Shown here piece after piece: positions 53,715 through 62,874 of a DNA stretch of 64,000 nucleotides (positions are counted from its first letter, which is position 1; every line of letters begins with the position of its first letter). A program made the position numbers and the translations under genes. This stretch comes from Luteibacter rhizovicinus (GTDB lineage: Bacteria; Pseudomonadota; Gammaproteobacteria; Xanthomonadales; Rhodanobacteraceae), in contig NZ_SMCS01000001.1 of the NCBI RefSeq assembly GCF_004342265.1, positions 682,001 to 746,000 of the forward strand, read 5' to 3'. The notes below the pieces were generated by a model. It had not been told where the DNA came from, did no database searches, and was given only the letters and a program-made list of their open reading frames with translations.

Positions 53715-56624
53715 TCAGAACGTCACCGTGGCGCGAGCCCAGTAATAGCGGCCCATGACATCGTAGGTAGCCACGTCGGTGTTCGAGTTGGTGACGTTGT
53801 TCTGGTAGAACAACGGCGGCTGTTTGTCGGCGATATTGTCGACGCCAAGATCCACCCGGGTATGCCAGCGTTCAAAGTTATAACCGGCCTGCACGCTGTG
53901 ATAAGTGTAGGCGCCGATCTTACGGACCACGGCTGCCTGATCCGTGTCTGCCGACAACTGTTGCCTTTCGTCGGCGCTGCCGATCTGCGTGCGGCCGATG
54001 TAACGCATGCGCCAGCTCGCGCTCCACGGGCCACTTTTCCAGTTGAGCGTGGCAAGACTGCGCCAGCGGGGGAAGTCGCCATAGGCATAGGTGTACTTGC
54101 CTGCGTTATGGATCGTCACGGATGAGGGGTCGGCCGGATTGGGGTTGATGTCGTAGCGGGCGACATAGGTATTGTTGAGGCTTACGTTGAAGCGGCCGAA
54201 GCGGCTCTCGTCGAAGCGATACGTGATGTTGCTGTCCACACCCTTCGTGGAAAGCGAACCCAGGTTGACCGTCGGCTCGGCGACATAGTTGATCGCGCCG
54301 GTATCGAATCGATGGATGAAGCCGCAGAACGGACTCGACGCGTTCGCATAGCACTGGTTGAGCACGGTCTGTGCCGAGATCGAGGTGATCGTGTCGTTGA
54401 GATTGATGCGCCAAACATCCGCGCTCAGCGATAGCCCATTGATCCACTGCGGGTCGTACACCACGCCGAAGTCGAACGACTTGCCCTGTTCCGGTTTCAG
54501 CTGATAGCCGGCTGCAATGGCGCCGGATGTCTTGGCGCCGATCTGCGGATTGGCCTGCTGGTAGCTGCCGTCGGTGGGTACATTGGCACACGCGGCGGAG
54601 TGACCTCCCGTGTAGAAATTGCACGGATCGTTGACCGTCGGGGAATCGCCACCGATGCCGGAATACAGTTCCTTGATGTTCGGTGCGCGGAACACCTGCG
54701 AGACGGTCCCGCGCAATAGCAGGTTCTCGATCGGTCGCCATTCCAGCGACACCTTGCTGTTGGTGCTGCTGCCGGCGGAACTGTAGTCGGAGAAACGCGA
54801 GCCGACGGTGAGGTTCAGCGAATGGATGAATGGCTTGTCGGTCAGTAACGGAATCAGCGCTTCGGCATAGGCTTCTTTCACGTTGAAGCTTCCCGACAGC
54901 ACCGTGGTGCAGAACTCCACGACGCCGCACAGGCCATCGAGATCGGCAACGGCTAGCGGGTCGGTGGTCGTCGAGGTGGATTCCTTGCGGTAGGACAGAC
55001 CGGCGGCAAGGTTGACCGTTCCCGCCGGCAGATCGAACAGGTCGCCATTGGCGTTGGCCTCGAACTGTTTCACCGTGTAGTTGGTGGTCGTCACCGGATT
55101 GACCTGGATGCCCTTCAGGGCCTTGATGGTGGCCGGGTCGTTGAGGTTGAACAGATTGATGGGCGTGCAATTGGCGATCGGATTGCCCGGTGTGCCGCAG
55201 GTGACCACACCGGTACCCGCATCGCGATAGGACGGGCCGACCGCCTGCTGGAATTTGGCGTAGTCGAGGAATCCATAGTTAACCGACCGCTGTTTCAGCT
55301 TGCCGTAATTGATATCGGCGTCCCATCGCCAGGAACTGTCTCCGAAGCTGCCGCGGATGCCCGGATTGATCTGGGTGTTATCCGTCGTAAAGCTGTAACG
55401 GCGCTTGCCCAGCGTGGCAAGGCGCGTATTGAAGTCGTTGTAGCTTTGGCCGGTACCGCGATCGGTGCCGAAATTGACGCCGAACGGGTTGTAGTAATTG
55501 TCGGCCGAAACGAGATAGTTATCGCCGTTGGCGAAGATCGGTACGGGCGCCAGCAGTGAGTCCGACTTCGTCTTCGTGTAATAGACGTTGGCGTAAGCCT
55601 CGATATCCGGGGTTAGTTTGTACTTGCCAAGCGCGAACAGATTGGTGCGTTCCTGCGGTGTCTGCAGAATGTTGTCGCGCTGATAGTTATAGGAATCGGC
55701 CTTGGAATAGCAGTGATAGTCGGAGGTGCCGGTACGCCCGCTGACACCGCTATTGAGCGATACGCGCGAACCGCAGCCCAGTGCGGCAGCCTGGGCGCTG
55801 GGCAGCGTGATCGATCCGCTGGGAGTAGCGGACGAACCGCTGTAGATGACTTCGCCGCTGGACAGGTTGAGCGCGTCCCGCGAAAAATCGCGATTGGCGG
55901 CCGACACCTCGTCGATAGTGTGGTGGGACACACCGGCAACGATGCTTCCCTTTTCGCCGGTATGTCCGGCGGTCAGCGAGAAATTGCGTCGAAATCCGTC
56001 GCTGTGGGCACTTTCGCCAAAATCCGTACTGAACTGCACGCCGTCGAAACGGTCGCGCAGGATGAAATTGACCACGCCGCCGATGGCGTCGGAGCCGTAG
56101 ACCGCCGACGCACCGTCGCTGAGTACCTCGATGCGGTCGATCATGTTGGCCGGAATGCTGTTGACGTCGTTGTAAGCCAGACGCACACCGTTGACCAGCA
56201 ACAGCGTGCGTCTGTCGCCCAGGCCGCGCAGCGAGATGGTGGCCGCGCCAGTGCCGCCGCCGTTGTTGGTGCTTGCATTGGTCGCATTACCCGCCACCGA
56301 GGGCAGGTCCTGTACGAGGTCGCCGAGGGTGACCTTGCCGGTCGCGGCGATCTGCGCACGATCGATGGTAATGACGGGATTGGCGGTTTCCACATCGACG
56401 CGGCGTATACGCGAGCCGGTGACGGTGATGCCTTCCAGATCCTTGGCTTTCTCCGGCGAATCGGCGGAGTCGACGCTTGCGACGGCGTCCTGTGCATGTA
56501 CGGCCGCGGTGGCCAACAAGCTCATGGTGAGTGCCGCGCAAATGGTGCGGGCGAGCAGGCGCTGATTGCCGCGGATGGCCGATGAACGATGACAGGGTGG
56601 ATGGGCATTCGTGGTCTTGCGCAT
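53715..56624 (-). CDS. TonB-dependent receptor, carbohydrate/peptide type
   Basis: The protein has 969 aa with a long basic N-terminus and signal (LLARTICAALTMSLLATAAVHAQ), then EGITVTGSRIRRVDVETANPVITIDRAQI, the plug (LGDLVQDLPSVAGN ... ISLRGLGDRRTLLLVNGVR ... IDRIEVLSDGASAVYGSDAIGGVVNFIL) and a large barrel ending YYWARATVTF. This is the Xanthomonadales TonB receptor group used for plant polysaccharide or peptide uptake rather than siderophores. GAGGGATA precedes the ATG. It is next to a GH127 and a Tat-exported six-hairpin gene, which suggests arabinose-polymer use. Confidence 0.9.
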   Translation of the reverse strand: MRKTTNAHPPCHRSSAIRGNQRLLARTICAALTMSLLATAAVHAQDAVASVDSADSPEKAKDLEGITVTGSRIRRVDVETANPVITIDRAQIAATGKVTLGDLVQDLPSVAGNATNASTNNGGGTGAATISLRGLGDRRTLLLVNGVRLAYNDVNSIPANMIDRIEVLSDGASAVYGSDAIGGVVNFILRDRFDGVQFSTDFGESAHSDGFRRNFSLTAGHTGEKGSIVAGVSHHTIDEVSAANRDFSRDALNLSSGEVIYSGSSATPSGSITLPSAQAAALGCGSRVSLNSGVSGRTGTSDYHCYSKADSYNYQRDNILQTPQERTNLFALGKYKLTPDIEAYANVYYTKTKSDSLLAPVPIFANGDNYLVSADNYYNPFGVNFGTDRGTGQSYNDFNTRLATLGKRRYSFTTDNTQINPGIRGSFGDSSWRWDADINYGKLKQRSVNYGFLDYAKFQQAVGPSYRDAGTGVVTCGTPGNPIANCTPINLFNLNDPATIKALKGIQVNPVTTTNYTVKQFEANANGDLFDLPAGTVNLAAGLSYRKESTSTTTDPLAVADLDGLCGVVEFCTTVLSGSFNVKEAYAEALIPLLTDKPFIHSLNLTVGSRFSDYSSAGSSTNSKVSLEWRPIENLLLRGTVSQVFRAPNIKELYSGIGGDSPTVNDPCNFYTGGHSAACANVPTDGSYQQANPQIGAKTSGAIAAGYQLKPEQGKSFDFGVVYDPQWINGLSLSADVWRINLNDTITSISAQTVLNQCYANASSPFCGFIHRFDTGAINYVAEPTVNLGSLSTKGVDSNITYRFDESRFGRFNVSLNNTYVARYDINPNPADPSSVTIHNAGKYTYAYGDFPRWRSLATLNWKSGPWSASWRMRYIGRTQIGSADERQQLSADTDQAAVVRKIGAYTYHSVQAGYNFERWHTRVDLGVDNIADKQPPLFYQNNVTNSNTDVATYDVMGRYYWARATVTF

Positions 56625-56700
56625 GGTATCCCTCGTGTGGCTTTAACGGCGTGATTGGCGGTGACGAGATAGCGTGTATCCGGATGCGAACGCGCTCGTG

Positions 56701-56776
56701 GCGCGATAACTCGAGTCGCATCCGTGCAGCACCCGCCGTCGCGTCCCGGTACCGGGACGACGGGCGCGATAACTCG
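56701..56776. promoter_or_regulatory. Two identical 13-mers 63 bp apart upstream of the TonB receptor
   Basis: The 13-mer gcgcgataactcg occurs at 56701-56713 and again at 56764-56776. The 63-bp spacing is about six helical turns. They lie 77 and 140 bp upstream of the receptor start at 56624, in the gap after the GH127 gene. This layout fits a regulator binding two sites, possibly with looping. Confidence 0.5.
56742..56759. repeat. Perfect 18-bp palindrome between the 13-mers
   Basis: cgtcccggt at 56742-56750 is the exact reverse complement of 56751-56759. Its position midway between the 13-mers suggests a shared control region; it could also be a stem in the GH127 3' end. Confidence 0.5.
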
Positions 56777-56900
56777 CGTGGTCGGTCTCTCCGACGGCGC
56801 CGGACGAACCGGCGCATGCCTGCCTATCGATGGCGGAGACGAAACTCGTCCTTTCCATCGGCACCGGTTCCCGCTGCAGCGAGGACCGGCTCGATACGGT

Positions 56901-58871
56901 TCAGCCGTTGCCGGTGGTCACCGCATCCTGATCTGTCTGCCAGTACACCGCGTATCGCTCACCCTTGATCTGGTTGAGCGGAACGACCGCGAGCCTGCCC
57001 TGATGCGTTGTCGCTTCGAAACGCAGCGCATCGGAAGACTGCACTTGCATCCAGCGGTTGTCCTGCGTTGTTGTTGCCGCGATACGTGGCGTCGGCTGTG
57101 CTTTCGGCTCAGGCTTGGGGCCTGCGTCGTAAGCGCCGTACTGCATCGCTCGTGTCAGCCCCTGGTTGCCCAGACGCGCAGCCAGTACCAATGGGCCATA
57201 GAGCATGGCGCGCTGGGTGTCGTCGCCGGGCAGCGCCTCGCTATACAGCCGCATTGGCAGGTCGAGTTCGATGCGATCGCCGTCGCGCCATTCGCGCTGC
57301 AGGCTCAGATAGCTGCCGGGCGAGGCGAATACGTCGAGCATCTCGCCGTTGACGCGCACATGGGCGTTCGGGCCAATCCAGGACGGAATACGCAGATTCA
57401 GCGTCAGTCGCGTCGGTGCCGTCAGTTTCAGGCTCAGTCGTGTGCGCGGCTCGCGCGGGAAAACGGTTTCCTGGCGCAGGGTGAGCTGACGTTCCGTCCA
57501 GTCCAGTTCGGAAGGAATGAACAGGTTGACGTAGAGTTCCTGTCCATCGTGGAAGTAGATGCTGTCGTTGAAGCGGGCGAATTCTTCTGCGCCCGAACCG
57601 GTGCAACACCAGAACGAATCGGTCGGCGTGTTATAGAACTTCGCCGCACCGGGCTGCAGCGGGTAGTAATACAACTTCATACCGTCGTCGTCCTGGGTAC
57701 CCAGGCGTGCGTTGTACAGGGTGCGTTCGTAGTAGTCGAAGATGCGCGGGTCGCCGTTCCAGGCGTAGAGATGCCGGGACAGCTTGAGCAGGTTGTAGGC
57801 CACGCAGCATTCGGCGCTGTAGAGGCCGAGCTGGCCTTTCAGATCGCCGGGACCGGTTTTCCAGAATTCGTCGTTGCTCGAACCGCCCGTAGCGTAACTG
57901 CGATTTTCGGTAACCGTTTCCCAGAAGAATTCAGCGATGCGCCGATAGCGCGGTTCGCCGGTCAGTTCGTAGCGCCGGGCGGCGCCGATGATTTTGGGTA
58001 TCTGCGTATTGCTGTGCAGACCTTGCAGCTCGTCGCGATGACCCGCCAGCGGATCGAACAGGGACACCTGGTCGAAGCGGTGTGCGGCGTCGAGGTAACG
58101 GGCGTTTCCGGTGATCGCGTACAACTCGTACAGCGCGTCGTTCATGCCGCCGTACTCGGTCTTGAGCACGTGGGCGATTTCGTTGTCGGAGAAGCCATTG
58201 AGCCAGCGTACGGTCCAGTTGCCGATCCCGATGGCGGCCTTCAAGGCCTGCTGGTTGCCGGTATGCAGATACATGTCGAGCATGCCGGCAAGAATTTTGT
58301 GGACGGTGTAGAACGGCGCCCATACTTTCTGTCCGCTACCGAGGCGGTCGAAAAAGCTTTCCGGAAAGGCGCTCAGATATCCGTTCGGTTGCTGGCATGC
58401 CGCCAGTGCGGCCACCAACTGGTCGCCACGGGTCTTCAGCAATTCGTCGCCGAGGCTTGCGTATGCCAGCGCTGCGGCCGACAGGTAGTGACCGCCGCTG
58501 AAGTGGCCACGCAGTTCGCAATCGGGTTTTTCCCAGCCGCCCAGTGGCGATGCGCTGGAGGCGATGCCGGCCTGAACTCGAAAACTGTGCGCCAGACGAT
58601 CCACCGGCAATCTGTGCAGATAACGCTGGTTGATCGCAGCGGCGTGGCTGAAATCGCTATCCAGCAGACGCACGCGGTTCAGGGCGAAAGGCTGCATGCG
58701 ACGCACCGGCTGTTCGCGCGATCCCTTTCCCAGCGCCGCGTCGCCCGGTGCGGTGGCCGGTTCCGCCGTGTCGGGGCCGAAGCCGAATGCACGTGGGACC
58801 GTTATCGCGGACACCAGCGCAGTCGCTGCACTTTTGAGAAATCGCCTGCGATAGTCGACGCTTTGCTGCAT
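56901..58871 (-). CDS. GH127 family glycosidase (beta-L-arabinofuranosidase-like), Tat-exported
   Basis: The protein has 656 aa from the ATG at 58871 (GGGGGTGG upstream); an earlier in-frame start lacks a ribosome site. The N-terminus has a Tat motif RRRFLKSAATALVSA. The (alpha/alpha)6 barrel carries YTVHKILAGMLDMYL and QLGLYSAECCVAYNLLKLSRHLY, with EC-C matching the Glu and first Cys of the zinc site. FWCCTGSGAEEF supplies the paired cysteines that include the nucleophile in this family. It releases L-arabinofuranose from hydroxyproline-rich or arabinan substrates outside the cytoplasm. It is co-oriented with the TonB receptor and six-hairpin genes. Confidence 0.9.
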   Translation of the reverse strand: MQQSVDYRRRFLKSAATALVSAITVPRAFGFGPDTAEPATAPGDAALGKGSREQPVRRMQPFALNRVRLLDSDFSHAAAINQRYLHRLPVDRLAHSFRVQAGIASSASPLGGWEKPDCELRGHFSGGHYLSAAALAYASLGDELLKTRGDQLVAALAACQQPNGYLSAFPESFFDRLGSGQKVWAPFYTVHKILAGMLDMYLHTGNQQALKAAIGIGNWTVRWLNGFSDNEIAHVLKTEYGGMNDALYELYAITGNARYLDAAHRFDQVSLFDPLAGHRDELQGLHSNTQIPKIIGAARRYELTGEPRYRRIAEFFWETVTENRSYATGGSSNDEFWKTGPGDLKGQLGLYSAECCVAYNLLKLSRHLYAWNGDPRIFDYYERTLYNARLGTQDDDGMKLYYYPLQPGAAKFYNTPTDSFWCCTGSGAEEFARFNDSIYFHDGQELYVNLFIPSELDWTERQLTLRQETVFPREPRTRLSLKLTAPTRLTLNLRIPSWIGPNAHVRVNGEMLDVFASPGSYLSLQREWRDGDRIELDLPMRLYSEALPGDDTQRAMLYGPLVLAARLGNQGLTRAMQYGAYDAGPKPEPKAQPTPRIAATTTQDNRWMQVQSSDALRFEATTHQGRLAVVPLNQIKGERYAVYWQTDQDAVTTGNG

Positions 58872-59061
58872 GCCACCCCCATGGAACCCGGATACCGGCG
58901 CAGCGGATACTTCCGCCGCCCCGATCGCACATCCCCCGATGCACGCTTTCATCGTGCCGTCACACAACCGTGCCGTCTTGTGTCATTTGCGGTACCTGCA
59001 TGCGGAATTCCGCACAGTTAAAGCCTGGCGTCGCAGAATGACGCGATACACGCGCTTTCGA

Positions 59062-61431
59062 TCAGCGCCCGCCGATTTCGATTCGCTGGCCCGGTTTGCC
59101 GCGCAATCGCACGGTTTCGCCGCGTCGATCGGTGTCCGGCACCGGTTGGCCATCCAGATGAATGTCGGACAGGCGTTTGCCGACGGGCATGCGCAAACTC
59201 AGCCAGACGGCATCGGGCATGGCGTGCTGGGGCAGGGTGACCGTGCCTTCTATGTCGCCATCGGCGGTCGCGCGCAATTGAAAACCGGTGTATCCCCAGC
59301 GCGTGGGAGCCTTATCTATGCCGATCGGCTTCCGGCTTTCCAGCCATGTACGGGGGATCGCACGGCCGAGATGGAGCGTTTGCCCCGCGCTGTCTTCGAA
59401 CACCAGCATCCAGCGCACGAGCAACGGTATGGTCATCTGGGCGGGTATGCAGAATAGCGGCATGCCGCCGCTCAGATCCGTTACTTCGCCGGCGGTCCAG
59501 CTGCCAGGCGTGTGCGCGTGGTAGCGATGCGCATAGAGGAACAGCAGGTATTCGTCGATGCGGTTCAGGCGCAGGAGTTGCTGGGCATAACCGTAGGAGA
59601 TGAAACCCAGAATGTCGCGGCCGTCCGCGCTGGGCGGTGCCACGTTCGCCACCACACCCATGCTGGTAGCACCATGGCCGCGCATGCAGTCGATCACCAG
59701 ATGAGCCAGATCGTCGGGAAGTATGTCGGCCTGCAACAGTTCCGCATACGCGCGATGCGGCCATTGCTGTTCGCTTGGTTTTTCCTGCGTCAACGACTCG
59801 CGGAACGTCAGCTTCGCGCCGGGCAGCGGTCCCACGTACGGCGGGGTGAGGTCGTGTCGTATGTTCGCGCGCAAGCTGCGCTCGACTTGCCCGCGCAACG
59901 TTCCGGCGCGTTCCTGCCATTGCATCGCCGTAGTGTGCGCGTCCGTCGCGCCAAGGTCGGGCCATACGCCGGCAAGGTCGGTCAGACCCCGGACGGCCAA
60001 TGCACTATTGGCGTAATACGGTTTCCACCAGAGCATGGGTTCGGGAAACAGGCACGCGTCCGACTCGTTCCAGCCGTGGATCAGTCCGTGGCCGGGATGG
60101 TCGCGAGGCAGTGCAAGGCTTTCGTCGTGCAGTTCAAGAAGTATCTGCGCAGTGGCTTCGATCTTGCCGCGATGTTTACGCAGCAAGGCATCGTCGCCGG
60201 TGTAGCGCAGATAGCGCGCCATAAGCGACAAGGTAAGGCCGAACTGACCGATTTCCGCGCCGCGCATGTTGATCATGCCGTCCGGTTGTATGAAGTCGTC
60301 GAAGAATTCGTCCAGTACCGCGGCAGCCTGGGCGTAGCGGCCCCATTCCAGGTTCGCATACAGCGAACTGGTGAAAGTGTCCTGAAACCCGTCGTATTCG
60401 TTGCCGTAATAGTCCCGGTCGACAGCGCCGTACTTCGGATAGTCGCCACCCGGGCGTACCACCAGTTCGCGGGCGAAGGCGAAGCGTGCCATCTCGCTCC
60501 AGCCGGGCGCGGGTACGGTCGCTACGCTGGCATCGGCCAGTTCGCGTTGCCAGTAATCGTGGAAGCGCAACAGCGCGCGATAGAACGCTGCCGCATCGGG
60601 CGCCTCGCGTCGCGGTGGGCAGGCCGGGTAGCTGTATCCATAGCGGACCTTGCTGATTCTTCCGTGCTCGACCAGTGCTGTTCGGTGCCATGTCTGCACG
60701 ACGAAGCGGTCATGGGCATCGACATCGGCAAACACCAGTACGTCGTACCAGCGGCCCTCGTCGATGGGCACGACCTTGTGCACGGCCGGCAACCAGCCGC
60801 CCAGCACGCCTTCGCGGCGACGCGCGACGCGTTTGGGGTCGTGCAGGTCGGCGAAAACCTGGTCGGAGTGATAGCCGCGGGTGCTGCCCGACGTATACAC
60901 CGGCATGGTGTCGGCGCACTGCTTCGTGCCGACGAAGGTCGTCCAGGGTAGCCGACCGTAGTAGTTCTCCGGGTTGAGTTGCGAGGCCGGCGGGGGTGCG
61001 GCGCCGCGTACCTCCTGTTCGTCGGGCTCGCCGTGACGCAGCAGACGGTCGGCGAGCAGATCCGCCTCGGCAAGCGCGATATCGGCCAGCTTCATGCCGA
61101 GGTACGGGACACCTTCTTCGGCGTAGGCAGGCTCGGTTCGCTTGTCGAACACGCAGGCCAGGTTTCCGTTATGCAGGATCAGTACGCCGTCGGCATGGCG
61201 CAGATCTTCGACCACGTGCCAGTCGACATCGTCACTGGTAAATCGGGTGACCGGCACATAATCCCGAAGCGGCAGGTCGGCGACCGGTACGCGTACCGGT
61301 GGGAGCGCGGACATGGTCGCCGTGCTGCGCGCGGCAGCCAGAGCCGGTGCGACAGGCGTATAAGTCAGGCCACCCAGGCCGAGACCTGCGCCAGTGACGG
61401 TCAGGCCTTGCAGAAAACGTCGGCGATCCAT
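59062..61431 (-). CDS. Tat-exported six-hairpin glycosidase-like protein
   Basis: The protein has 789 aa with a Tat signal DRRRFLQGLTVTGAGLGLGG; GAGGAA precedes the ATG at 61431. The N-terminal beta-sandwich (residues ~70-330) is followed by an alpha/alpha barrel (~340-700) with GGDYPKYGAVDRDYYGNEYDGFQDTF, HGWNESDACLFPEPMLWW and GHGATSMGVVANV, and a short C-terminal beta domain. It looks like a retaining or inverting hydrolase of the six-hairpin superfamily; I cannot assign the GH family. Context suggests work on the same polymer as the GH127 enzyme. Confidence 0.75.
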   Translation of the reverse strand: MDRRRFLQGLTVTGAGLGLGGLTYTPVAPALAAARSTATMSALPPVRVPVADLPLRDYVPVTRFTSDDVDWHVVEDLRHADGVLILHNGNLACVFDKRTEPAYAEEGVPYLGMKLADIALAEADLLADRLLRHGEPDEQEVRGAAPPPASQLNPENYYGRLPWTTFVGTKQCADTMPVYTSGSTRGYHSDQVFADLHDPKRVARRREGVLGGWLPAVHKVVPIDEGRWYDVLVFADVDAHDRFVVQTWHRTALVEHGRISKVRYGYSYPACPPRREAPDAAAFYRALLRFHDYWQRELADASVATVPAPGWSEMARFAFARELVVRPGGDYPKYGAVDRDYYGNEYDGFQDTFTSSLYANLEWGRYAQAAAVLDEFFDDFIQPDGMINMRGAEIGQFGLTLSLMARYLRYTGDDALLRKHRGKIEATAQILLELHDESLALPRDHPGHGLIHGWNESDACLFPEPMLWWKPYYANSALAVRGLTDLAGVWPDLGATDAHTTAMQWQERAGTLRGQVERSLRANIRHDLTPPYVGPLPGAKLTFRESLTQEKPSEQQWPHRAYAELLQADILPDDLAHLVIDCMRGHGATSMGVVANVAPPSADGRDILGFISYGYAQQLLRLNRIDEYLLFLYAHRYHAHTPGSWTAGEVTDLSGGMPLFCIPAQMTIPLLVRWMLVFEDSAGQTLHLGRAIPRTWLESRKPIGIDKAPTRWGYTGFQLRATADGDIEGTVTLPQHAMPDAVWLSLRMPVGKRLSDIHLDGQPVPDTDRRGETVRLRGKPGQRIEIGGR

Positions 61432-61444
61432 GAATCGGTATTCC

Positions 61445-62848
61445 TCAGTTATGGACGGCCAGACGGCTGTGACGTCGACCATAGGCGAAGTACACGATGC
61501 CACCGAGTACGAGCCATAGTGCGAAGCGTACATAAGTGATGCCTGGCAGACCCCAGATCAGCCAGCAGGAAAAACCCACGCCGATGATCGGCACCAGCGG
61601 GACCAGGGGAGTGCGGAAGGGCCGCTCCAGTTCGGGTCGACGCCAGCGCAGGACAGCCACCGCGCTGCAGATCACGATAAAGGCGCCGAGAACGCCGATG
61701 TTCACCAGTTTGGCCAGTTCGTCCAGCGGGAACAGGCCCGAAGCCACGGCCGTGACCAGGCCAAGCAGAAACGTGGTGCGATGAGGCGTATGCCAGCGCG
61801 GATGGACCTTGGCGAACCAGCCTGGCAGCAGGCCGTCGCGCGCGAGTGCGAACCAGATCCGCGCGCCGGCCATCAGGTTGGCGAAGATCACGCTCGTGAT
61901 GCCGCATACCGAAGCCAGCGAGATCGCCACCATCACCTGCGGCAGGCCGATCGCGGTGAATGCACCGGCCACCGGTGCGGCGTTGTCCAGCGAGGTGTAC
62001 GGCACGATGCCGGTCAGTACCAGACATATCGCGAAGTAAAGCGCCATCGCGATACCCAGCGACAGCAGCACGGCTCGCGGCAGATCGCGCTGCGGATTCT
62101 TCGCTTCCTCGGCGGCGGTGGTCAGCATGTCGTAGCCGAAGACCGCGAAGAACACCACGGCTGCGCCGGTGACCACGCCATGCATACCGAACGGCATGAA
62201 CGGATGCCAGCGCTCCGGTTTTACATAGGCCACGCCGGCGATCACGATCAATGCGGCGGCGGCTATCTTGATCGCTACGATCAGGGTATTGAAGCGGGCA
62301 CCCCATTGCATCCGCATCGCCAGCACGGCGGTGATTGCCAGCGAGATAACAACGGCGGGCAGATTGAACAGGCGTCCCGGTGCGCTGCCGTAGGCACCTT
62401 GTGCCCATACCGGTAACGGTATGCCGGCGGCTTCGAGCAACGCCTGCACATAGCCGGACCAGCCCACCGCCACGACCGCGGCGATGAGCGCGTATTCCAG
62501 CAACAGATCCCAGCCGATGATCCAGCCGACGAACTCGCCCAGCACGGCGTAGCCATAGGTGTAGGCACTACCGGAGACCGGGATCAATCCGGCGAACTCG
62601 GCATAGCACAGCGCGGCGGCGGCACTGGCGATACCGGCGATGAGAAATGAAAGCACCACGGCGGGACCGGCCTGCGTGGCGGCCACGGTACCGGTGAGTA
62701 CGAAGATACCGACACCGATGATTCCGCCCAGTCCGATCGCCGTGAGTTGCCATAGCCCCAGTATCCGGCGCAAACCACTGCGCTCGCCGACTTCGCGCTG
62801 CATCGTCTCGACCGACTTGCGTCGCGTCATGTCCGCCATCAAACCCAT
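61445..62848 (-). CDS. APC-family amino-acid permease (cationic amino-acid transporter-like)
   Basis: The protein has 467 aa with about 12 membrane helices. LTAIGLGGIIGVGIFVLTGTVAATQAGPAVVLSFLIAG in the first helices, CYAEFAGLIPVSGSAYTYGYAVLGEFVGWIIGWDLLLEY and FFAVFGYDMLTTAAEEAKNPQRDLPRAVL are typical of YfnA/CAT-type transporters. It imports amino acids with protons at the inner membrane. GGGGAGAG precedes the ATG. It lies 26 bp downstream of the DUF885 peptidase gene and 13 bp upstream of the six-hairpin gene on the same strand. Confidence 0.92.
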   Translation of the reverse strand: MGLMADMTRRKSVETMQREVGERSGLRRILGLWQLTAIGLGGIIGVGIFVLTGTVAATQAGPAVVLSFLIAGIASAAAALCYAEFAGLIPVSGSAYTYGYAVLGEFVGWIIGWDLLLEYALIAAVVAVGWSGYVQALLEAAGIPLPVWAQGAYGSAPGRLFNLPAVVISLAITAVLAMRMQWGARFNTLIVAIKIAAAALIVIAGVAYVKPERWHPFMPFGMHGVVTGAAVVFFAVFGYDMLTTAAEEAKNPQRDLPRAVLLSLGIAMALYFAICLVLTGIVPYTSLDNAAPVAGAFTAIGLPQVMVAISLASVCGITSVIFANLMAGARIWFALARDGLLPGWFAKVHPRWHTPHRTTFLLGLVTAVASGLFPLDELAKLVNIGVLGAFIVICSAVAVLRWRRPELERPFRTPLVPLVPIIGVGFSCWLIWGLPGITYVRFALWLVLGGIVYFAYGRRHSRLAVHN

Positions 62849-62874
62849 CGTGTCTCTCCCCGGTGACTTGTTCT

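Noticed and set aside
53715-56624. Second siderophore receptor
   Set aside because: The plug and N-terminal wording match the carbohydrate/peptide TonB receptor group, and no Fur-like site lies upstream of its start.
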